Source of the DNA: Methylobacterium amylolyticum
Lineage (GTDB): Bacteria; Pseudomonadota; Alphaproteobacteria; Rhizobiales; Beijerinckiaceae
Length of the DNA: 64,000 nt
Direction of reading: 5' to 3'
Assembly (NCBI RefSeq): GCF_030700245.1
Contig: NZ_JAUYZI010000027.1
Span: 36,374-100,373, forward strand
Shown here: positions 58,680-64,000 of the stretch, in pieces
Layout of the letters: every line of letters begins with the position of its first letter
How positions within the stretch are numbered: the first letter of the stretch is position 1
Program-made: the position numbers and the translations under genes
Notes under the pieces: generated by a model
Database searches by the model: none
Told to the model about the DNA's origin: nothing
Seen by the model: the letters and a program-made list of their open reading frames with translations, nothing else

Positions 58680-59747
58680 TCAGGCGGCGCGGCGGCGCAG
58701 GCGCAGCACGAAGCCGATCACCTCGGCCACCGCCCGGTAGTGCTCGGCCGGGATCTCCCGGTCGATCTCCACCGTGGCGTGCAGCGCCCGGGCGAGCGGC
58801 GGGTTCTCGACCACCGCCACGTCGTGCGCCTTGGCGACCTCGCGGATGCGCAGGGCCAGCGCGTCGACGCCCTTGGCGACGCAGACCGGGGCGGCCATGC
58901 CGGCCTCGTAGCGCAGGGCCACCGCGTAGTGGGTCGGGTTGGTGACGACGACGGTGGCGGTGGGTACGGCGGCCATCATCCGCTTCTTCGCCCGCGCCAT
59001 GCGGAGCTGCCGCAGGCGGCCCTTGATCTCGGGGCTGCCCTCCGTCTCCTTCATCTCCTGCTTCATCTCCTCCTTCGACATCCGGTGGCGGTTGCGCCAG
59101 CGCAGCCGCGCGTACAGCGCGTCGGCCAGCGTGATCACGAGGTGGACGCAGAGCATGCCGGCGAGCAGCTTGAGGCTGAGCGAGAGGATCGCCGGCAGGC
59201 AGGCGGCGGGATCGAGCCGCACGAACACCTCCAGCCGGTCCCGGTCCCCCCACAGGATCGCACCGCCGACGACGCCCACCGCCACGAGCTTGGCGAGCCC
59301 CTTGCCGAACTGGAACAGCGCCTCGACCCCGAGGATGCGCTTGACCCCCGACATCGGCGAGACCCGCTCGAACTTCGGCATCAGCGTCTCGGTGGTGAAG
59401 ACCAGCGGGTGCTGGAGCAGCCCCGCGGCGAGCCCCGCCGCGACGGCGAGCCCGACCGGCACCGCGACCGCCTGAAGCCACAGCCACAGGCCGCGCTGCC
59501 CGGCCGCCTGCATGGCGGTGGCGTCGTCGGGCAGCGCGTGGGCGTTGGCGAGGTAGGCCCGCAGGCCCTGCATCAGGCTCGATGCGACGCCCGGGGCGGC
59601 GATCACCAGCGCCAGGGTGAAGGCGCCGAGGATCGCGAAGGTGTTGATCTCGATGCTGGTGGCGACGTCGCCGCGCTCGATCGCCTGGTCGAGCCGCCGC
59701 TGGGTCGGCTCCTCGGTCTTGTCTTCCTGCTCCGCGCCCTCGGCCAT
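58680..59747 (-). CDS. flhB: Flagellar export switch protein FlhB
   Basis: The product has 355 residues. Four membrane helices form the N-terminal part; the cytosolic C-terminal part carries the autocleavage site NPTH (near residue 269, VVVTNPTHYAVAL), which switches export from rod-hook to filament substrates. Residues after the site follow the family to the end, with a short Arg-rich tail. Belongs to the minus-strand flagellar run starting at flgB. Confidence 0.95.
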   Translation of the reverse strand: MAEGAEQEDKTEEPTQRRLDQAIERGDVATSIEINTFAILGAFTLALVIAAPGVASSLMQGLRAYLANAHALPDDATAMQAAGQRGLWLWLQAVAVPVGLAVAAGLAAGLLQHPLVFTTETLMPKFERVSPMSGVKRILGVEALFQFGKGLAKLVAVGVVGGAILWGDRDRLEVFVRLDPAACLPAILSLSLKLLAGMLCVHLVITLADALYARLRWRNRHRMSKEEMKQEMKETEGSPEIKGRLRQLRMARAKKRMMAAVPTATVVVTNPTHYAVALRYEAGMAAPVCVAKGVDALALRIREVAKAHDVAVVENPPLARALHATVEIDREIPAEHYRAVAEVIGFVLRLRRRAA

Positions 59748-59818
59748 GTCTTTCGAGACTCAGCGCTGGGGATGGTGGGGGCGGGGGCGGGCCGACGCGA
59801 GCGGCGCCGCGGCGCGCC

Positions 59819-60580
59819 TCACCGCCCGACGAACTCCCCGAGATACCGGCCGAGATCGTCCAGGAAGACGCCCATCATCGCGCCGAGGGCGCCCATCAGG
59901 ATCACCATGCCGACGAGCACCGAGGCCGGCACCGCCAGGAAGAACACCTGCAACTGGGGCATCAGCCGCGACAGCACCCCGAGCCCGAGGTTGAACAGGA
60001 TGCCGAAGGCGATGAACGGCCCGGAGATCTGCACCGCCAGCGCGAAGCCGCGGGCGATCGCCCGCAGCGCCAGGGCCAGCGCGTCCCCGAACCCCGGCAC
60101 CCCGTCCGGCGGCAGCACCGCGTAGCTGCGCGCGATCCCCTCGATGGCGAGGTGGTGCAGGTCGGCGGCGAAGATCAGCGTGATCCCGAGGAGCGCCAGG
60201 AAGTTGCCGACCGCCGCCTGCTGGCCGCCCATCGTCGGGTCGACGGTCATGGCGTAGGACAGGCCGAGCTGCTGCGAGACGATCAGCCCCGCCGTCTGGA
60301 GCGCGGCCAGGACCATCCGCACGCTCAGCCCGATCACCAGCCCGATGATCGTCTCGCCGAACAGGAGGCCGATCAGCCGCGGGCCGGCCAGCCCCTCGGT
60401 GCCGCCGAGCAGCGGCCGCACCATCGGGAACAGCACCAGCGCCACGAGCAGCGCGAAGGCGAGCCGCAGGCGCGGCGGCACGGTCTGCTCGCCCACCCCC
60501 GGCATCAGCATGATGATCGTGCCGACGCGGGCGAAGACCAGCAGGTAGGCCGAGGCGATCCCGGGCAGGAGCAGGTTCAT
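59819..60580 (-). CDS. fliR: Flagellar export gate protein FliR
   Basis: The product has 253 residues, with about six hydrophobic helices. It begins NLLLPGIASAYLLVFARVGTI and includes LRLAFALLVALVLFPMV and QLGLSYAMTVDPTMGGQQ, all typical of FliR. It forms the core of the export gate with FliP and FliQ. It sits between fliQ and flhB with gaps of 57 and 71 bases. Confidence 0.95.
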   Translation of the reverse strand: MNLLLPGIASAYLLVFARVGTIIMLMPGVGEQTVPPRLRLAFALLVALVLFPMVRPLLGGTEGLAGPRLIGLLFGETIIGLVIGLSVRMVLAALQTAGLIVSQQLGLSYAMTVDPTMGGQQAAVGNFLALLGITLIFAADLHHLAIEGIARSYAVLPPDGVPGFGDALALALRAIARGFALAVQISGPFIAFGILFNLGLGVLSRLMPQLQVFFLAVPASVLVGMVILMGALGAMMGVFLDDLGRYLGEFVGR

Positions 60581-60637
60581 GCCCGCCCCTATCGCATGCC
60601 GGGCGCCGCGCCGTCTCCCGGCGTCTCCCGGGGCGCA

Positions 60638-60904
60638 TCACCCCCCCGCCGCGATGCGGGCGGCGATGCGGGTCATGTAGCCCGCCATCGCGTCGCCCAT
60701 GAACGGCAGCATCAGCAGCAGCACGGCGAACACCGCCACGATCTTGGGCACGTAGATCAGCGTCTGCTCCTGAATCTGCGTCAGCGCCTGCACCAGCGAG
60801 ACGGCGAGGCCGACGAACAGGGCCACGAGCATCAACGGCCCCGCGACCTTGAGGAACACGAAGATGCCGTCGCGGGCGACGTCGAGGATGGCGAGGCCGG
60901 TCAT
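60638..60904 (-). CDS. fliQ: Flagellar export gate protein FliQ
   Basis: The product has 88 residues with two membrane helices: VAGPLMLVALFVGLAVSLVQALTQIQEQTL and KIVAVFAVLLLMLPFMG. The ALTQIQEQTL segment is diagnostic. The ATG at 60904 gives the family's length; the in-frame upstream extension has no similarity. Confidence 0.95.
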   Translation of the reverse strand: MTGLAILDVARDGIFVFLKVAGPLMLVALFVGLAVSLVQALTQIQEQTLIYVPKIVAVFAVLLLMLPFMGDAMAGYMTRIAARIAAGG

Positions 60905-60961
60905 TCTTCTCGGAATCTGCGTTGCGGCCGGGGGACGAGCGGACAGCGCGTCGGAGACCAT

Positions 60962-61276
60962 TCAGATCTGCATGCGCATGATCTCCTCGTAGGCGGAGAT
61001 CATGCGGTCGCGCACGGCGACCATGGTCTGGAGGGCGGTCTCGCTCTCGGCCACGGCGGTGACGACGTCGACGACGTTGGCCTTGCCCGCGGCGGCGGAG
61101 ACGGCCTGGGTGTCGGCCCGGCGCCCGGCGTCGCCGACGCCCTCGAGCGCCTGGCCGAGGAGGCGGGTGAAGCCGCCCTCGGCCCCCTGCGCCGGCTGGA
61201 CGCGCGGGGCGGGCCGGGCGCCGGAGAGGCCCTGGACGGCGGCGTAGGCGCCCGCCGCGAAGTTGCTCGTGGCCAT
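60962..61276 (-). CDS. fliE: Flagellar hook-basal body protein FliE
   Basis: The product has 104 residues. FliE links the MS ring to the rod. The C-terminal ALQTMVAVRDRMISAYEEIMRMQI segment is the family's conserved end. The N-terminal 50 residues are variable, as usual. It starts ten bases after flgC and is probably translated from the same mRNA. Confidence 0.93.
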   Translation of the reverse strand: MATSNFAAGAYAAVQGLSGARPAPRVQPAQGAEGGFTRLLGQALEGVGDAGRRADTQAVSAAAGKANVVDVVTAVAESETALQTMVAVRDRMISAYEEIMRMQI

Positions 61277-61286
61277 CCGCAGCCCC

Positions 61287-61694
61287 CTACTTCAGGATCG
61301 CCAGGGTCTGCGCGACCATCTTGCGCGCGGTCGTGACCATGTTGAGGTTCGCCTCGTAGGAGCGCTGGGCCTCGCGCATGTCCATGTTCTCGATCAGCGC
61401 GTTGACGTTGGGCATGCTCACCTGGCCCTTGGCGTCGGCCGCCGGGTGGCCGGGATCGTGCTTGGTGCGGAAGGCCGAGCGGTCGCGCCCCACCCGGCCG
61501 ACCTCGACCAGCGAGGCGCCGACCTCCCGGTCGAAGTGGCTCTTGAAGGTCGGGATCTTGCGCCGGTAGGGCTCGGCGCCGCCGCGCGCGGGCGCCGAGT
61601 CGGCATTGGCGAGGTTCTCGGCGATGATCCGCATCCGGCCGGACTGGGCCTTGAGGCCGGAGGCGGCGATCGCCAGCGATTTCGTGAAGTCCAC
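61287..61694 (-). CDS. flgC: Flagellar basal-body rod protein FlgC
   Basis: The product has 135 residues. The rod-protein N-terminus LAIAASGLKAQSGRMRIIAENLANADSA and the C-terminal MREAQRSYEANLNMVTTARKM coiled-coil half match FlgC. It forms part of the proximal rod. Confidence 0.95.
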   Translation of the reverse strand: MDFTKSLAIAASGLKAQSGRMRIIAENLANADSAPARGGAEPYRRKIPTFKSHFDREVGASLVEVGRVGRDRSAFRTKHDPGHPAADAKGQVSMPNVNALIENMDMREAQRSYEANLNMVTTARKMVAQTLAILK

Positions 61695-61756
61695 GGCTCA
61701 ACCCCTTCCCGCCCGCCGGAGCGCCGGCGCGGCCCCGAAACACTCGGCTCCCGTCG

Positions 61757-62158
61757 TCAGCTCTTGCCGATGGCGATCCGCAGGGTCGTCAGGCTGTGCT
61801 GGTAGAGCGAGGCGGCGAGCTGGTAGTCGGCCTGGGTGTCGCCGGCCTTCATCATCTCGTCCTCGAGGTTGACGCCGTTGCCGCTCGGGCGGATCTCGAA
61901 GCCCTTGGCGCGCCGCGCCTCCGTCCCGGGGCCGGCCTGGCCCGCGGGGGCCATGTGGCCGGGCGCCGTCATCGCCAGGCCGGTGCCGCCGACCGGCGCG
62001 CCCGTCGCCCGGTCGAGGCGCAGCTCCGCGAGGTCGCGCGGGCGGAAGCCCGGCATGTCGGCGTTGGCGACGTTCTCGGCGATCAGGCCCTGGCGCGCCT
62101 GGCTCCACTGCATCCGGGTGCGCAGCATCGCCAGCACGGGCAGGTCGGTGATGGCCAA
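61757..62158 (-). CDS. flgB: Flagellar basal-body rod protein FlgB
   Basis: The product has 133 residues from a TTG start, which has GGAG nine bases upstream and gives the usual N-terminus MAITDLPVLAMLRTRMQW; a longer frame has no homology. RQGLIAENVANADMPGFRPRDL and the DTQADYQLAASLYQHSLTTLRIAIG end are typical. It is the first gene of the run flgB-flgC-fliE-fliQ-fliR-flhB-cckA on the minus strand, and a CtrA-type box stands 65-79 bases upstream. Confidence 0.93.
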   Translation of the reverse strand: MAITDLPVLAMLRTRMQWSQARQGLIAENVANADMPGFRPRDLAELRLDRATGAPVGGTGLAMTAPGHMAPAGQAGPGTEARRAKGFEIRPSGNGVNLEDEMMKAGDTQADYQLAASLYQHSLTTLRIAIGKS

Positions 62159-62222
62159 GGGACGTCTCCGGTCGCGCGCCGCTGCCGCGGGGCGGGCTCG
62201 GCAAAAACTGCCGCGCACAGGG

Positions 62223-62237
62223 TTAACGGCCGGTTAA
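62223..62237 (-). promoter_or_regulatory. CtrA-type box upstream of flgB
   Basis: On the minus strand the sequence reads TTAA-N7-TTAAC, a complete match to the CtrA consensus. It lies 65-79 bases before the flgB start, a position suited to class II flagellar promoter control. Confidence 0.75.
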
Positions 62238-62289
62238 GCCGGCCGGATTCGTTAACCGTGCCGTGCCCGGTCGTCGGCATGCTCCGCAC

Positions 62290-62424
62290 TCAGAGGAGAT
62301 CGTTCACCCACGTCACCACCTGGGCGAACGCGTGCCACAGCGTCCAGCTCAGCACCCCGATCCAGGCGACGGTGATGGTCAGGCAAACAACGATGATCGC
62401 GTAATACACATTGTTCAAGAACAT
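62290..62424 (-). CDS. Small single-helix membrane protein
   Basis: A 44-residue protein beginning MFLNNVYYAIIVVCLTITVA, one membrane helix, followed by Trp-rich WIGVLSWTLWHAF and ending WVNDLL. It is too short for usual gene calls but is bounded by an upstream in-frame TAG (12 codons before the ATG) and lies on the strand of the flagellar genes. A candidate promoter TTGAAA-N16-TACATA stands at 62465-62492. No Shine-Dalgarno is seen, so translation is not certain. Function unknown; a flagellar accessory role would be a guess. Confidence 0.45.
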   Translation of the reverse strand: MFLNNVYYAIIVVCLTITVAWIGVLSWTLWHAFAQVVTWVNDLL

Positions 62425-62782
62425 GGCGACATCGAAGGTGCCCGACCCATATTGGTCGATCGCCTATGTATTATTGGTGTTGAATATTTCAAATGGAGGC
62501 TACATTACAGTTTGGTTATCTTCGAGCGGGATGTCGGACGCGCCGCCCGGGCGTCGGCGCCGGGGAGGGCGGGATCGGTCCGGCCCGGCGGGTGCGGACC
62601 GTCCGGGACCGACGGACGAAGCATCCCCGACCTATTGCGTTGACAGCGTTAACGATATTTGCCTGTTAACGAAGTCCTAACGGCGTCTGCCCGGCCGGCC
62701 AGCCGGCGTGGTATGACGCGGCCGGCCCCCGCACGGCGACCGCACGGCGCTCGCCGCGGCGGCAACGGGCGAGGGCGTAACC
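62425..62782. other. Intergenic region, partly AT-rich
   Basis: Between the small membrane protein (minus) and the fliO-like gene (plus). The left part (62400-62520) is clearly lower in GC than its surroundings. The right part holds gttaac palindromes at about 62648 and 62665 and a near-match to a CtrA box. No confident further gene is seen. Confidence 0.5.
62666..62681 (+). promoter_or_regulatory. Near-match CtrA-type box before the fliO-like gene
   Basis: TTAA-N7-CTAAC has one mismatch to TTAA-N7-TTAAC. It lies 102 bases before the TTG start of the fliO-like gene. Confidence 0.4.
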
Positions 62783-64000
62783 TTGCGATGGCTGCACTCC
62801 GTGTTCGGCTCTGACGGATCCCCGATCGTCCAGTACGTCGTCATCTTCGCCGTCATCTTCACGGCGCTCGCCGCGATCGTGTTCGTGGTGCGGCGGCTCA
62901 CCGGGCGGGGCCTCGCCCTGCCGGGACGGGCGGGCGCGCGCGGACGCCAGCCGCGGCTCGGGATCGTCGACGTGTACGAGCTCGACCGCGCCCGGCAGTT
63001 GATCCTGCTGCGGCGGGACAATGTCGAGCACCTGCTGCTGGTCGGCGGCCCCAACGACGTGGTGGTCGAGCGCAACATCCAGCGCGGCCAGCGCCCGATG
63101 CCCGAGGCGAGCCTGCGCCCGGCGGAGGCCGCGGCGGAGCCGCTGCCGGACCCGCTGGCGGAGGCCGGGCGGCTGCCCGAGCCGCAGCGGGCCCTGGCCG
63201 AGATCGGCGCGCACCGGCCCGAGCCGGCCTTCGATCCCGGCCAGGGGATCCCCTTCGCCATGCCCGTGGTGGTGCGGCCGCCGATCCCGGGCTCCGGCGC
63301 GGCGCCGCCGGTGACGCTGCCCCTCGACGCGGGCCTGCTCGGCGGCGACGAGCCCGGCCAGGAGATCCCCGCCGAGCGGCGCCCCCCGGCGCCGGAGCGG
63401 GCGCCCGCGCCGCCGGAGCGGGCCGAGAAGCCGCCGCGCGAGCCGTTCTCGCCCCGCCGGATCCTCCAGCGGACGGCGCCGCCGCTCGTCGACGCGAAGC
63501 CCGAGCCGGCCTCGGAACGGGCCCGCGGCGAGGCCGACCGGCCCGCGGCCGCCGCGCCCCGGATGCCGCCTCCGTTGCCGCCCCAATTGCCGCCTCTGGC
63601 GGCCTCGGCCGAGCGCCGGCCCGTGGACCCGGCCGTGCTCTCGGACATGGCCCGCCAACTGCAAGCGGCGCTCGCCCGCCCGGCATCCGCCGTCGTGCCC
63701 GCCCCGGCGCCCCCCGAGCCCCCACCCGCCCCGGCCGACGACCTCGTGCAGGCAGCCCCCGTGCAGGCAGCCCCCGTGCAGCTAGCCCCCGTGAAGGCGG
63801 ACCCTGTGACGGTGGACCCCGTGGCCGCCGCGATGGCCTCCGCCCCGGCGCCCGCGGAGCCGCCGCCTCCGGAGCCGCCCGTCGCCGCGCCGGTCCCGCC
63901 GCCCCGCGCGATCCCCGTCCCGCCGCCGCGCCCCGCGGTCGCGCCGGACGCGGCCGAACTCCCCCGGCCGGTGCCGCCGCGGGCGCCGCCGCGCCCGCCG
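62783..64000 (+). CDS. fliO: FliO-like flagellar biosynthesis protein with long Pro/Ala-rich tail, 5' part
   Basis: The frame is open from a TTG start (gaggg seven bases upstream) to the window edge, 406 codons, so the 3' end is outside. One membrane helix (VQYVVIFAVIFTALAAIVFVV shown by its VVIFAVIFTALAAIV core) is followed by the FliO domain: RLGIVDVYELDRARQLILLR and EHLLLVGGPNDVVVERN. FliO assists assembly of the FliP export-gate ring. From about residue 120 the protein becomes a very long Pro/Ala/Glu-rich, probably disordered tail, far longer than enteric FliO. It is divergent from the flgB operon. Confidence 0.82.
   Translation, partial: MRWLHSVFGSDGSPIVQYVVIFAVIFTALAAIVFVVRRLTGRGLALPGRAGARGRQPRLGIVDVYELDRARQLILLRRDNVEHLLLVGGPNDVVVERNIQRGQRPMPEASLRPAEAAAEPLPDPLAEAGRLPEPQRALAEIGAHRPEPAFDPGQGIPFAMPVVVRPPIPGSGAAPPVTLPLDAGLLGGDEPGQEIPAERRPPAPERAPAPPERAEKPPREPFSPRRILQRTAPPLVDAKPEPASERARGEADRPAAAAPRMPPPLPPQLPPLAASAERRPVDPAVLSDMARQLQAALARPASAVVPAPAPPEPPPAPADDLVQAAPVQAAPVQLAPVKADPVTVDPVAAAMASAPAPAEPPPPEPPVAAPVPPPRAIPVPPPRPAVAPDAAELPRPVPPRAPPRPP
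63746..63820. repeat. Five tandem 15-base units inside the fliO-like gene
   Basis: Units starting gtgcaggcagccccc at 63746, 63761, 63776, 63791 and 63806 encode repeated V-x-x-x-P pentapeptides. The first two are identical and the later ones drift; the frame is kept. Confidence 0.88.

Noticed and set aside
62411..62680. Plus-strand small open frame starting MFKNMATSK
   Set aside because: It overlaps the minus-strand membrane protein, becomes Arg/Gly/Pro low-complexity and lacks a ribosome-binding site.

Overview
The window is high-GC, densely coded DNA that fits an alphaproteobacterium of the Hyphomicrobiales, most likely Methylobacterium or a close relative. The support is indirect but consistent: crotonyl-CoA carboxylase/reductase (ethylmalonyl-CoA pathway), a periplasmic-type membrane formate dehydrogenase, a NepR-type anti-sigma protein, the essential alphaproteobacterial kinase CckA beside flagellar export genes, CtrA-type boxes, a ROSE-type RNA thermometer, and several copies of a dispersed palindromic repeat. 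I see no rRNA, tRNA, CRISPR array, integrase or transposase gene.

Layout. 1-3362: the end of a thiolase and two acyl-CoA dehydrogenases in the order pimB-pimC-pimD. 3542-9705: a TPR lipoprotein, purEK, a divergent pair of DUF465-type coiled-coil genes, a propionyl-CoA synthetase and a secreted phospholipase A2-like protein. 9899-11017: an old-yellow-enzyme-type oxidoreductase. 11071-13193: a visibly AT-rich two-gene cassette with its own promoter and palindrome, the clearest foreign segment. 13292-21195: an exported phosphodiester glycosidase, a glycine-rich exported protein, and a catabolic-looking cluster (transporter, amidohydrolase, class III aminotransferase, PRISE-type reductase, M20 peptidase). 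21196-22519: a repeat-rich stretch without a convincing gene.

23897-29816 (minus strand): a complete fdoGHI-fdhE operon. The catalytic subunit is read through an in-frame TGA as selenocysteine, with a matching hairpin just after it. 30553: an orphan NepR-like gene. 31361-35236: a sulfate ABC transporter. 35267-36108: a HepT/MntA toxin-antitoxin pair, divergent from a cysteine synthase. 37405-49792: a DUF3309 protein, a protease-like protein lacking its catalytic triad, class I aldolase, MoxR ATPase, a DUF2254 protein, an unknown membrane-protein pair behind a CtrA-type box, a K+/H+ antiporter and catalase. 49980-55502: ccr, a hydrolase, hsp20 with its thermometer, an OlsB-like acyltransferase, a phosphatase and glyoxalase I.

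55765-64000: cckA followed upstream on the same strand by flhB, fliR, fliQ, fliE, flgC and flgB, with a consensus CtrA-type box before flgB, then a small membrane protein and a divergent fliO-like gene that runs off the window. The regulatory reading is that CckA, which controls CtrA phosphorylation, sits at the distal end of a gene group whose promoter region carries a CtrA site.

The best candidates for something undescribed are the AT-rich cassette (possible ADP-ribosyltransferase-like protein plus an unknown partner) and the CtrA-box-linked membrane pair at 44012-45891. All functional calls are from reading the sequence only.
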